Origin: Tubiluchus corallicola
Lineage: Eukaryota; Priapulida; Priapulimorpha; Priapulimorphida; Tubiluchidae
Direction: 5' to 3'
DNA: 63,500 nucleotides
Assembly (NCBI GenBank): GCA_030141605.1
Contig: JAQGDQ010002380.1
Location: 64,001 to 127,500, forward strand
Positions 11,330-22,259 of this stretch are shown piece by piece. Every line of letters begins with the position of its first letter. The stretch's first letter is position 1. A model generated the notes under the pieces. That model did no database searches. It worked only from the letters and a program-made list of their open reading frames with translations, and was not told where the DNA came from. Position numbers and translations under genes: made by a program.

Positions 11330-13393
11330 GTAAAACTATGTCACGAAGATTTTGCATATTGTGTTTTTTTGTTCCACATGTGTGCGCCATTTTTGTTCCA
11401 GTGGCAAAATTCGATTTTATGCGTGATAAACAATTTACAGTTTTAAATAAATCTTTTTGTATTAAATAATTGGAACTTATCCGTGATTGTATTTATATTT
11501 TGGTACGGAACTGCCGGGAAAAGAGACCTTTAGATGAGTATGGCTGAGTGTGATAAAATTAAACACTCTAGAAGTAGATCCAAGGGTTGGGTGAAGACTG
11601 GCATAAAATTACTAAAAGAGGCGATGTCTAGTGAAACGCCTAACTTTGTGTTTGTTCAGCAAAAATTAGAGAACCTTGGAAAATATATTGCCACCTTTAA
11701 TGAAACAGAAGTGTAGTTAGAAGATTATTTAGAAGGTGAAGAACTTGAACAAGCGATTATAGAGGCAAGTGAATTAATCAACACAGCGGAATTAATTTCT
11801 GCTCAGGCACTAAGTTTGCTAAAACCAGATTCAAGACCATGTAGTCCTAGTGATTTCCAGCGACATGCAAGTGATAATGATTTTGTCTTGCGACGAGTGA
11901 ATAACTGTGATTTAGCACGTAGTGAAAGTGCAGCGAATTTACCAACTAATAATGTAGTCGGTGCAGAAGTCACCAACATAAAACTACCTAAATTGCAACT
12001 GCCAACTTTCAGTGGTGACCCATTGAAGTTTTACGAATTTTGGGACATGTTCGTTGCCTCTGTGGATGCTAAACCTGTACCAGACGTTCATAAACTTGTT
12101 TACTTAAAGAGCTTACTTAAAGGTGAAGCTGCTCATGTGATAGATGGCCTGCAGCCTGTAGATGGCAATTATAAGGAAGCTGTTTCTTTGTTAAAGGAGA
12201 GATTTGGTGATAAAGACGCAATCGAGATGTCATTGTTAAAAAAACTGTGGCAGTTAAAGCCCATCACCGATTCGAAAAATATTGAAGCACAAGGAAGTTT
12301 TGTAGATGAGCTTGAAGTTGTTATAAGAGGCCTCAGTGCAATGGGACTTAGTACAGAAGAATTAGGTAAAACCCTAAAACCTCTCTTTCTAGCAAAAATT
12401 CCATATGCTTGGCGTGTTGAATGGGAGTGAATGAGAAGGCGTGAAGATGACAGCGTGAAGATGACACAACATGCTTTGAAAAATTTCGACAGTTCATGAA
12501 AAGCGAAGTTGATATTAGACGAAAGGCTGCTTCATATACTCGCCATAGAGAGTCTGGTGAATTTAGTCGTCGTGCTGGGTATAAGAATTTAGGTGTGAGG
12601 AGCACCCTAGATTCAGTTTCTCTTCTTCAGTCTAGTGATTTTTGTGGAAACACCAAAAATGCGCCTACAGCTTCAAAGAATTCCCATTGTTTATTTTGTG
12701 GCAGAGCTCAACATATGTGGCTTGATTGTGCGTCTCTTCCTACTAAGACTTTGCAAGAGCGAAAACAGAAGGTTGCTGAGCAGCACCGTTGTTTTTTGTG
12801 TCTTGGTTTAAACCACAGAGCTGATACTTGCCGTAAACCTCCATGCAACCGATGTAGTAAATGGCATCATTATTTATTGTGCAATTCAATTGCTGGCTGC
12901 TTCCAGGTGAGTCCTTATGTTAAAAGAGGTTCAAATACTTCTGATGCAAGTGTTGATGTTCCATCAGTTCATTTACAGTCTTTTTGTACGAATGTTGTGT
13001 TCTTAATGACTGCGACTGCTGTTTTGGAAGATACCAAATCGTCAATTCCTATTCGTGTTTTTATAAATCCTGGTGCCACTACCTCTCTTATTTTGTGTGA
13101 TGTTGCAGAGCGAGCAGGTTGCGAAATTATAGGCGAGCGTAATCTTTCGTTAGCTATTATGGGTGGACTTAGCACACCGCAACAGAAATGCCACATTGTT
13201 CGTGCTAAACTTCGAACAAATACAGGAAAAATTGTGACCTTTAATGCCACCACCCAAGATAAACTAGTGAGACCCTTTCCGGCATGTTCTGAGGGTGATT
13301 GGTTAGGAGACTTAAAGGGCATGATCCTAGGTGACCCAGAGATTCTTTGTGGCAATCCACGAGAAATTCATCTACTGGTTGGTATCCCCCAAA
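11330..13393 (+). mobile_element. Truncated, decayed BEL/Pao LTR retrotransposon
   Basis: Inserted in 5S-unit spacer sequence, which resumes at about 13394 (GATTTTTGATTTT). The visible order is a leader, a gag with the BEL/Pao DUF1759-type region, two CCHC zinc knuckles and the start of a retroviral-type protease region. Reverse transcriptase, RNase H and integrase are all missing, as is a recognisable 3' LTR. The reading frame is broken by a stop near 11714 and a frameshift around 12430-12500. It is a dead copy. Confidence 0.8.
11534..12430 (+). pseudogene. BEL/Pao gag N-terminal part, in-frame stop
   Basis: Starts MSMAECDKIKHSRSRSKGW. One TAG near 11714 interrupts the frame, which then continues to 12430 in the same phase. 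The diagnostic segment is KLPKLQLPTFSGDPLKFYEF followed by VHKLVYLKSLLKGEAAHVI, the DUF1759 signature of BEL/Pao capsid proteins. A duplicated GCGTGAAGATGAC at about 12440-12465 marks the frameshift. Confidence 0.8.
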
Positions 13394-13398
13394 GATGA
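12496..13398 (+). pseudogene. BEL/Pao zinc knuckles and degenerate protease
   Basis: Two CX2CX4HX4C knuckles (CLFCGRAQHMWLDC and CFLCLGLNHRADTC) are followed by a Cys-rich KPPCNRC motif. The aspartic-protease region reads VFINPGATTSLI where an active D-S/T-G triad would be expected, so the catalytic Asp is lost. The frame ends where the element joins 5S spacer sequence. Confidence 0.75.
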
Positions 13399-13497
13399 TT
13401 TTTGATTTTTATAAAAAAAAATCAAAACAGTTTACCTTGTTCTTGTGTTTCGCTTAATCTATCCATTATTTCTACGTTATCTGTCTGTAACAAAATG

Positions 13498-13552
13498 CAG
13501 AAGTTGAGCAACCTCGAACCTGGTTTTGCGTTTGAATGGGTGACTGCCCAGG
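13498..13552 (+). pseudogene. Degenerate 5S relic
   Basis: AGAAGTTGAGCAACCTCGAAC to GGGTGACTGCCCAGG, the same relic as in the other units, directly downstream of the BEL/Pao insertion. Confidence 0.6.
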
Positions 13553-13727
13553 ACTTGTAAATTATGTCATATTTAAAAGGCAATATACTTGAGCACGGTA
13601 TTTCCACCTCCCTGATACTTTACAATTTCATGTGATATTTTTATTTATACTTTGCATTACAATACTAGAAATATTTGCTGTTCATGTACATCATTTCTAT
13701 GTTAACTCGTCTTAAGAAACTGCTAAT

Positions 13728-13847
13728 GTCTACGGCCATATCACATTGAATACACCGGTTCTCGTCTGATCACCGAAGTTAAGCAATGTAGAGCGTGGTT
13801 AGTACTTGGATGGGTGACCGCCTAGGAATACCACGTGCTGTAGTCTT
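13728..13847 (+). rRNA. 5S ribosomal RNA gene, copy 3
   Basis: Best-looking copy: GTCTACGGCCATATCAC start, GGATGGGTGACCGCCTAGG box C, then CTGTAGTC and TTTTT. The 3' stem has GTAGTC instead of GTAGAC. Homologous flanks to copies 1 and 2. Confidence 0.85.
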
Positions 13848-14280
13848 TTTAGTGATTGACAATTATCTAGCGAAGTGTGTGCACAACACGAACACTTTAG
13901 ATTGTCTTTGATTTTTGGAAGTTGAAGTGGTGGAAATAAATGTCTGTCTCGACCTTACGTTGATTTTTATTTTTTTGCATTTTAATGTGAAAAACTATCT
14001 ATTTGTTACGTTTCTCGAATGTTACACAAGGTAAGGAAAAATGAAAATAAACTAGAAAATCAGCCACTGCCCTTCAAAAATGATTTTTGATTTTCATAAA
14101 AAATCAAAACAGGTACTTTGTTATGCTTGGAAATCGTAGTAATCGTAGTATGCGTAGAAAATCAGCCACTGCCCTTCAAAACTGATTTTTGATTTTCATA
14201 AAAAATCAAAACAGGTACTTTGTTACTACGTTCACCGTAATCTATCTACTGTTTCTATATTATCTCTTTTTAACGAAATG

Positions 14281-14339
14281 CAGAAGTTAAGCAACCTCGA
14301 ACCTGGTTTGGTTTTGCGTTTGAATGGGTGACTGCCCGG
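14281..14339 (+). pseudogene. Degenerate 5S relic
   Basis: CAGAAGTTAAGCAACCTCG through TGAATGGGTGACTGCCCGG. Shares the TTTGG insertion with the relics at 11173 and 23353. Confidence 0.6.
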
Positions 14340-14685
14340 CGACTGCTGATGCTGGTAACTTCTTAACTTGGTGCTTAGACTTTTTTAAATGGTCAGGAAG
14401 GGTGATGAAAAATGCTGTAAGATCTTCTTCACCACTCAAAAATGGATTTTTGTTCTGACAAATATTTTTAAATGAAGAATATTTTTGCTTGTTCATGCTT
14501 GATCATTCTCATGTTTAATTATGTCATATTTAGAAGGTAATATACTTGAGCTCGGTATTTCAACCTCCCTGATACTTTATAATTTCATGTTATATTTTTA
14601 TTTATACTTTGCATTACAATACTAAAAAGGTTTGCTTGTTCATGTACATCATTTCTATGTTAACTCGTCTTAAGAAACTCCTAAT

Positions 14686-14750
14686 GTCTACGGCCATATC
14701 ACATTGAATACACCAGTAATCGTCTGATCACCGAAGTTAAGCAATGTAGA
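14686..14750 (+). pseudogene. 5S rRNA gene truncated by a minisatellite
   Basis: The first 65 nt of a 5S gene (GTCTACGGCC to AAGTTAAGCAATGTAGA). The gene then passes directly into a 17-bp tandem array; box C and the terminator are missing, so it cannot make 5S RNA. Confidence 0.8.
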
Positions 14751-15525
14751 CTATTGTCTACAGTGCACTCTTGTCTACAGTGCACTCTTGTCTACTGTGC
14801 ACTATTGTCTACAGTGCACCCTTGTCTACAGTGTACTCTTGTCTACAGTGCACTATTGTCTACAGTGCACTATTGTCTACAGTGCACTCTTGTCTACTGT
14901 GCACTCTTGTCTACTGTGCACTATTGTCTACAGTGCACTATTGTCTACTGTGCACTATTGTCTACAGTGCACTCTTGTCTACTGTGCACTCTTGTCTACT
15001 GTGCACTATTGTCTACTGTGCACTATTGTCTACTGTGCACTATTGTCTACAGTGCACTCTTGTCTACTGTGCACTCTTGTCTACTGTGCACTATTGTCTA
15101 CTGTGCACTATTGTCTACAGTGAACTCTTGTCTACTGTGCACTATTGTCTACAGTGCACTCTTGTCTACTGTGCACTCTTGTCTACTGTGCACTATTGTC
15201 TACTGTGCACTATTGTCTACAGTGAACTCTTGTCTACTGTGCACTATTGTCTACCGTGCACTATTGTCTACCATGCACTATTGTCTACTGTGCACTATTG
15301 TCTACTGTGCACTCTTGTCTACAGTGAACTCTTGTCTACTGTGCACTATTGTCTACAGTGCACTCTTGTCTACTGTGCACTCTTGTCTACTGTGCACTAT
15401 TGTCTACTGTGCACTATTGTCTACAGTGAACTCTTGTCTACTGTGCACTATTGTCTACCGTGCACTATTGTCTACCGTGCACTATTGTCTACAGTGCACT
15501 ATTGTCTACTGTGCACTATTGAGCT
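14751..15525. repeat. 17-bp minisatellite, about 45 copies
   Basis: Unit TGTCTACWGTGCACTMT, with A/T and A/C variation and occasional GTGAACT. Because 17 is not a multiple of 3, each forward frame reads the same peptide series, so three long overlapping ORFs are open at once; these are not proteins. The array replaces the 3' half of a 5S gene. Confidence 0.97.
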
Positions 15526-17016
15526 TTAAAACCAAGACTTCGTATACTTAAAAGTAAAAGGTCATTTACTGCCATTGTCAGCAAAAACAATGGAGAAAAA
15601 TCGTGGCATGGATTTTTTGCAAAAAATTACGGATTCATGCAACCAAAGTCCACTGCAAGATGCTGCAGACTTCGACGAATTATCAGCAGCTCAGAAAATT
15701 ACACAGAAAAAAGCTTAGAATCAATGCGATTAGCTGCATTAAAGACCTTCGGTTACACCAAGAGACTTAGCTAATTAACTTCAGTAATTGCTATAATGTA
15801 GTTGCTTTGTGACATATGCTGTGATTACAATCCCACATATTCGCCTGTTTTTCCATTACTTCCTTGTATAATTGTTGTCTGATAAACAGTTTCTCTGTCT
15901 GTTCTTTGTTCTCTGCTTGATTGGTTGGTTGGGTGGCATACTAGCTGTCAGACATTGGTTGATTGGTTGTTTGGTGAGTAAGTCGGTTGTTCAGACAACC
16001 GATTGGTTGGTTGACTGATTGAGAAGTAGGTGTAGTTCTGAATGTGCTTGTCGTGTTGTACACTGGATGCATGTCTCCTAGCTTGCTTACTTGGAAAGCT
16101 TTTTAGGTGCTTTGCAGAGTAGTGAGTTGATTGTGTGTTTTCTTTTATTTGACTGATTAATTTTCAAGTTTAATTTGTTTCCATGACACTTTCGCGTTAA
16201 CTGTATTTTGCCGCTTGATATTGTTGGGATATTTCTCAGATATAAGGCATTACATGTGTTCCATTAATGTAATTAGTCAATTGTGTTCGTGATTTCGCTC
16301 TTTGTCCCTTGTATAGCTGTTTTCCATGTAACAGATTTCTGTGTATTATCTGGTCTTCAATATAAAAATCATGTACGTCTTTATGTTATTACTTTGTAAG
16401 CTTTGTACCTTTACTAAATTTAGCTGCTTATGTTTGCATTTGCATACAAACCTTAGTTCACATTTTTATAGTTATTTGTGCTATTTGTACTTTACTTTTC
16501 ATTAATTTCTATTAACTGTAGAACTTATTGTTAATATATTATAATGTTAATATAATATAACAATTATCATATTGACAATTTTGCTGTTCTTTTTTACAAA
16601 AATTTATTTCTCACAAAGAAGAGTTTCAGAATTATACACAACCGATTTAGATTTCTATTTTTAACGTCTCATGATAAACGTGCAGCGATTAACTTTTAAT
16701 TTATTTTCTTTGTATGGAGAATCCTCAAAACGACTCGAATCGAAACAAGGGAATATTTTACCTTCACATACAGATATAGTAAAGATAACTTAGACTAGCA
16801 TTTACATCTTTTACATTAGAAAAACATTGAAAAGGCAGTCTGAAATATAACAGCTACAAGTGGATCTGAAACAAACGTGGATATATCAAGGAGAAGTGGA
16901 TCTACGTCAAGCACGGATGGACTCCGGATCTGTTGAAGAACTATTCTACTGTCCATAACTGTAGAAGTATTGTAAAAAGAATGTTCAATCTATGTTCAAC
17001 TTGGGAATCACAGGAT
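15526..17016. other. AT-rich intergenic stretch
   Basis: A 43-codon ORF at 15591-15719 starts MEKNRGMDFLQKITDSC and ends in TAG, with further open sequence in a shifted frame to about 15773. It could be a decayed exon; no family recognised. The rest is AT-rich with TTGG-rich simple sequence near 15920-16020. Confidence 0.4.
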
Positions 17017-17968
17017 TTACCAGAAACCACCACCGTATCCACGGCCATAAGATACACGTCCGTAGCCACCAAGTCCACCGTATCCACGTCCGTAGTAACC
17101 ACGGCCATATCCACCATATCCACCAAATCCACCATATCCACGTCCGTAGTAACCACCGCCATATCCACCAAATCCACCGTATCCACTTCCATATCCGTAA
17201 CCTAATCCACGTCCATAGCCAAGGCCACGTCCATAGCCCAAGCCTCGTCCGTAGCTGCCACCATAAAATCCGCTGGCACTGACTACAGCAACCTACAAAT
17301 GTATTATCAATGAAACTGTTGTACAAATGAACTTATCAATGAAACTGTTGTACACGTGAACTTATCAATGAAACTGTTGTACAAATGAACTATCAATGAA
17401 ACTGTTGTACAAATGAACTATCAATGAAACTGTTGTACAAATGTACTTATCAATGAAACTGTTGTACAAATAAACTTATCAATGAAACTGTTGTACAAAT
17501 GTACTTATCAATGAAACTGTTGTACAAATAAACTTATCAATGAAACTGTTGTACAAATGAACTATCAATGAAACTGTTGTACAAATGTACTTATCAATGA
17601 AACTGTTGTACAAATGAACTTATCAATGAAACTGTTGTACAAATGAACTTATCAATGAAACTGTTGTACAAATGTATTATCAATGAAACTGTTATACAAA
17701 TAAAAACTTCTTGTTCTTTTAACTTCTTTTGTCTCCAAATGTAATTAAATAGTTTGACTGAAATGTTGTTGGCTAACACAAACCAATGCCAAGTACATGT
17801 GTCGACGTACTTTGATTGATGCAGTAAAGGCTACGTTGTATTAAATAGAAACGTGAATGTAAATTAACTAGGTGTGGTACTCGAACATGAACAATTGGCT
17901 AAATTGTGAAATTCCGTCCATAGACGACTTACCAAAACGGCAAGGAGGAAAGCTAGAGTGATCTTCAT
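17017..17968 (-). CDS. Secreted Gly/Tyr-rich repeat protein, 103 aa
   Basis: Coding exons 17968-17933 and 17292-17017 on the minus strand, phase 0 (donor GTAAGT, acceptor TTTGTAG). An upstream non-coding exon probably ends at 18805 (donor GTAAGTATT) and joins at 17972. The protein starts MKITLAFLLAVLVAVVSA, a textbook signal peptide, followed by SGFYGGSYGRG, repeated GLGYGRG, then GGYGGGYYGRGYGGFGGYGG, ending YGRGYGGGFW. There is no cysteine. Such Gly/Tyr-rich secreted proteins occur as cuticle, shell-matrix and byssus proteins and as nematode-type antimicrobial peptides; which applies here cannot be told. TATA-driven. The exon-1/exon-2 intron contains a 28-30-bp tandem array. Confidence 0.8.
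17300..17697. repeat. 28-30-bp minisatellite, about 14 copies, in an intron
   Basis: Unit TATCAATGAAACTGTTGTAC followed by AAATGAACT or AAATGTACT, with or without one extra T. It begins within 10 bp of the splice acceptor of the Gly/Tyr-rich gene's second coding exon. Confidence 0.95.
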
Positions 17969-18879
17969 TTTCCTAACAAGAAAAAATATTTAATTAACAA
18001 ACTAGAACTTGAATGGGCATTCGATAAAAAATCAATAATTGTCATTTTCCAAATTATTTTAGCATAAAACTGACAATGCTCTAATGATCAATGTTGTTTG
18101 GTGAAGAGACTGCAATCAAAAGTGATGAAAACTCACCTAATGCTGATCAAGGGTTAAATAAAGTGTTTGATACATGTATTAGTACAACATGTATTATACT
18201 AAATTTCGCAAAAAAGAAGACAATTAGTCAGTTTGTGCTAAATTTCTTTGGTAGCCAAAGTTAAGCAGTCGCAAAAAGACTGTGAAGCATCAATGAACGC
18301 CTGGATTAAGTTTAGATTATGCCGGTTTAGTAGCGGAAACCGTTTAAAACAGAATTTTGATACGTTCAATATTTTGATGGCTTAGAGGTAAACGTATTAT
18401 GTAAAATTTGCAATAAATTAAGACATTTGTGCTAAATTTCCTTCTTAGCAAAAATTAAACAAACTCGAAAAGCTAAAAGAGACAAAAACGGGGATAGGTA
18501 TGTACATTTTACGTTTTCAAACAGTTTCCCTTACTGACTCGTACGTTTCAAAATGTAAAATAATTTCGTCTCAATCTTGCTACTCCTATATTGTAGATAA
18601 AGTTTGTCGTAAATGTTAAGATAAAACGAAACATCTTGTAAGTTTACTCTTCAAAAAATACCACTGAATGTATTACCAAGAAATCTTTCAAACATTTTAA
18701 AAAAAGTTGCCGTTTGTAACGATAAAAAACGCAGTTCGTAAGATGACTAGGTCATATACTAAAACTTCAAAATGCTTACTTTAGTAATAGTAAAAAATAC
18801 TTACAATTATAAGTTGAGTTGAGATTCGTGTGGTACCACAGACGACAGGCGTATGGTAGCAACACCGGTCTCATCACGC

Positions 18880-18887
18880 CTTAAATA
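18880..18887 (-). promoter_or_regulatory. TATA box of the Gly/Tyr-rich secreted protein gene
   Basis: TATTTAAG on the minus strand, about 75 bp upstream of the probable 5' UTR donor at 18804. A start near 18855 would give a 50-nt leader exon. Confidence 0.5.
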
Positions 18888-19189
18888 CTTCCATCGGCTG
18901 GTGACCATGAGAGTCAAGCTCTTAATCACAGATACCTGAAGTCAGCAGCAGCAGTAGCAGCCGGATTTTTAACGAACAACCTTCTGTCACCCATCAAAAT
19001 AAAAGTGTTGTTTTCTGTCCTGAGAGACCGCGCATGTAATTTAAAGCCCTAGCAAGGCAGTTACTGAATATGAAACAAACAGAAAAACAATGACGTCTCT
19101 GTGCATTACCAGTGTAAATTAACGTTAGTGGAAGGTTGGAAAAACGCCTTTTATTTGAATGCATGTGTTTTGTTGATACTGATAATTAT
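18888..19189. other. Intergenic stretch upstream of the Gly/Tyr-rich gene
   Basis: Presumed promoter region. Contains GCAGCAGCAGTAGCAGC near 18940; nothing else recognised. Confidence 0.4.
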
Positions 19190-20735
19190 TTTCCCTAAAA
19201 AAACTTGAAGGGTACAGGGGGTAAGTGATTTGTAGTTAATTGTGCTCAACAGAAAATTGGAGACATAGTTTAGACAACAAGCAATACATTTTAGCGGCAT
19301 TTTTGGATTTAAGTAAAGCATTCGATAGCATTAACGCTCGAACTACTTTACGATAACTTAAAACAAATCAGATTTTATTCGATATCGTTAAAACTGATAG
19401 AAAATCATCTCAAAGATGGACAAGAACGAGTAATGATACAACCAACTTTTCTGACTGGGCAACGTTAAACAGACGTATACCGCAAGGAACACTACTACTT
19501 TATTATTTTGCCTATATATAAACAACATATCCAGTGTATTACAACACTCACAAATAACGCTGATGACACTACAATCTACATAGCCCATGAAAATATCCAA
19601 ACTGCAAAAATTTATTTAGAAAAAGATATAAAAAATATAAATACGGCATTTAGTCATTACAAGCTAAATATGAATAATGACAAAACATAAACCATGATAC
19701 TGTCACCCTCATTAAATACTAATGATGCATCATCAACCACTTTGACAATAGATAATGCTGTAATCAAACAAACTAATAATGATAAATTTCTGGGCATACA
19801 GGTAGACAATAATCTTTCACGGGATGACACTTTAATAACATATACACAAAAATGGCATCAAGCACATCATATCTCCGACAAGTTAAAGGGCAGCTAATAA
19901 AGGAAACTAAGTCACTAATATATAAAACTTTAGTTCTACCACACTTCTTATATGGATGTACGCTACTTCAAAAAACCAAAAGAGAAAATTACTTAAAATT
20001 AAATCTCCTTCAGAACTATGTGTTGAGATTAATAGCTGGGTACTCATACAAACGTAAGGCAGGTAGACAAAAATTTAAAGCTTCAACAACTAACCTGAGA
20101 AAAACGTAAAAATTCCCAATCATTGAAGCACACAAAGAATATTTTACTCTGCTTTTTACATTTAAATACATTAACAACATCAGCAAACCATTCCGGAATA
20201 ACAGATTTACCTTTTTTCCAAGTCTAATCGTTAATTCCAGAACAAGCAATCTAAAACAAATTAGGACAAATACCCACTATGGAACGAACTCTGTAATCAA
20301 ACAAGCAATTCTACTTTGGAATTCTCTACCATTACAGGTTAAACAAATCAAGTCCCTATCAGCATTTAAAACAAAATTAAAATAACTAATATTAACCTAA
20401 TATGAAATATCATCACACCAGTACGACAACATACACACTAATTCAGAATTTATATATCCACGGCCATATTAATTAAATCATACTTTTTTCGTTTTTTGTT
20501 CATAGTTGTAAATATGCTTGATTTTATTCGTCATTACTGCACAGTAAGTTTAGCAGTGTAAGTTTTTATTAACTAACACTGATTGATCATCTCTGTAAAG
20601 TTACTCTTACTTTACCTCACTCACTCACTCACTCACTCACTCACTCACTCACTCACTCACTCACTCACTCACTCACTCACTCACTCACTCACTCACTCAC
20701 TCACTCACTCACTCACTCACTCACTCACTCACTTA
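19190..20735 (+). mobile_element. 5'-truncated, decayed non-LTR retrotransposon (LINE) with (TCAC)n tail
   Basis: Reverse-transcriptase blocks occur in shifting forward frames: AAFLDLSKAFDSIN at about 19298-19335, RRIPQGTLL near 19468, NNADDTTIY near 19552 (the catalytic DD), then DKFLGIQVDNNLS near 19786 and a C-terminal LVLPHFLYGCTLL near 19930. Several frameshifts and stops make it non-functional. The order and spacing fit the CR1/L2/Jockey group. The 3' end runs into a tetranucleotide array, as is common for this group. Confidence 0.8.
20617..20732. repeat. (TCAC)n microsatellite, about 29 copies
   Basis: Perfect tetranucleotide array at the 3' end of the LINE, ending directly at a minus-strand 5S-like sequence. 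Confidence 0.97.
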
Positions 20736-20738
20736 CTC

Positions 20739-20848
20739 CTGCAGCACCTGGTATTCCTTGTTGGTCCCCCATCCAAGTACTAACCCCCCTCTTCGTTGCT
20801 TAACTTCGGTGATCAGAAGAGAACCGGTGTCTTCAACGTGATTTGAAC
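20739..20848 (-). pseudogene. 5S-like sequence, minus strand, copy A
   Basis: On the minus strand: AATCACGTTGAAGACACC, then CTGATCACCGAAGTTAAGC, GGTTAGTACTTGGATGGG, and AATACCAGGTGCTGCAGG. The 5' stem strand is replaced by GTTCA, so the terminal helix cannot form fully. Box A and box C are retained, so transcription is possible. Confidence 0.65.
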
Positions 20849-20951
20849 CTAGTATTCCTTGTCGGTCACCCATCCAAGTACTAACCCGCCTCTTCGTTGC
20901 TTAACTTCGGTGATCAGACGAGAACCCTTGTCATCAACCTGTTTTGAACAA
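20849..20951 (-). pseudogene. 5S-like sequence, minus strand, copy B
   Basis: Lies head to tail with copy A with no spacer (period about 102 bp). Retains TCTCGTCTGATCACCGAAG, TTAGTACTTGGATGGGTGACC and GGAATACTAGGTTC. A further scrap of 5S 5' sequence (ACGGCGTTGAAAATACCGG) follows upstream at about 20952-20975. Confidence 0.65.
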
Positions 20952-21246
20952 CCGGTATTTTCAACGCCGTAATTGTGTATAAGCAGATGCGCGTGATATA
21001 CAAGAATTGCAAACTTGCTACATAGGAACATGTACTAATGCGTATAAATTGTCCTCAAATACCAGTAAAATCCACACTAAGTTTCGTTTATTAACAATCA
21101 GTATGCAAATCAGTAACAACAGTATACAAACATGTTTAATATTAGCCTATATCGATTCGATTTTTTTACTTTTTCAAGAACGGAAGTGAACGAGTTAAAA
21201 AAAGACAAAAATTCGGATTTCCGTGATAAGTAATCTAGCTTGTCGC

Positions 21247-21470
21247 CTAGAATTCACAAATATACGGAAATTTTGCTGTATCACACGAGAAGTCATTCCA
21301 CGTGTTCCCATTTGCCCGCAAGATGGCGCAGCTTTCGCCATCGCCGTAATTTTCTGGTTGGCCATCTGCTACATCCCAAGAAGTAAAAAGGGCAGGTCGA
21401 CCTGTTGCAAACCACCTCCAGTCACCCTCCTCGTGTATGTCCATTAAACCAATCCAAAAATGCTCACCAG
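21247..21470 (-). CDS. C-type lectin domain, last exon (upstream exons not identified)
   Basis: Carbohydrate-recognition fold of the C-type lectin superfamily. The exon starts after TTTTTAATAAAG (phase leaving CT to complete a codon) and reads GEHFWIGLMDIHEEGDWRWF, then GQPENYGDGESCAILRANG, then WNDFSCDTAKFPYICEF and stop. WIGL, the WND box and the two late cysteines match the second half of a CTLD. The long-loop motif is QPE rather than EPN or QPD, so sugar preference cannot be read off. The first half of the domain should lie upstream on the minus strand but no convincing exon was found up to 22.9 kb. It may be a long-intron gene or a stranded fragment. Confidence 0.7.
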
Positions 21471-22067
21471 CTTTATTAAAAACAAAATATAATTAATATT
21501 AAATTTGGTTATTTACCATTATATTTTCATATAATATAACAGTTATTTAACTTTTATACATTCCTCGGCAATTATAACGTACTTTACCACTCCCATGAAA
21601 CACTAAAATAACAAATATTACCAGTGATTTTTTTGAAATTTTTTTGCTCAAACAGCCTGCAGAAAAAAACGTTCTGACGGCACCTGGTGGGACTCTCGAA
21701 GGGAGATATACAGCTCTTTAGAAAGGGGAAGAACAGGGCTATACGATGATGTGGGCTATATTAGGACACGTCCATCAAGAGCAGTGACGACGACTTAATT
21801 AGATGTTCTATTTTTGGCAATTTTCGCTTGGAAAACTGCTGACGCAAAGCCATTGTTGTGACGTCATCCATTATACTCTGCCTGTAACTTTAATTCAGTA
21901 AAAGCTTCTGGCTTTGCGTTAGATAAACAGACAAACACTAGGTAGAATGTTTGCGCATATTTGATTATGAGTGGATTTATAAGCAAAATTTTTTTGCGGG
22001 GCCTTTGCTAGTTTGTTTATTAATTCACTCAATCGTTTATTCACACACAATCATTCATTCATTTATT

Positions 22068-22245
22068 CAGTTAGTCAGTCAGTCAGTCAGTCAGTCAGTC
22101 AGTCAGTCAGTCAGTCAGTCAGTCAGTCAGTCAGTCAGTCAGTCAGTCAGTCAGTCATTCGGTCGGTCGGTCGGTCGGTCGGTCGGTCGGTCAGTCGGTC
22201 GGTCGGTCAGTCAGTCAGTCAGTCAGTCAGTCATTCGTTCACTCA
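22068..22245. repeat. (CAGT)n / (CGGT)n tetranucleotide microsatellite
   Basis: TCAG repeats with a central block of TCGG repeats (about 22158-22208). SQSVSQ and GRSVGR ORFs are its translations. Confidence 0.95.
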
Positions 22246-22259
22246 TTCAGTAAATAATT

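Noticed and set aside
14754-15551. Three overlapping ORFs of up to 265 aa (CLQCTLVYSALLSTV type)
   Set aside because: They are the same 17-bp minisatellite read in three frames; no signal peptide, splice context or conserved family.
21838-21925. Short inverted repeat GACGCAAAGCCA / TGGCTTTGCGTTA
   Set aside because: Only 12-13 bp with a mismatch and no flanking duplication; likely chance or too degraded to call.
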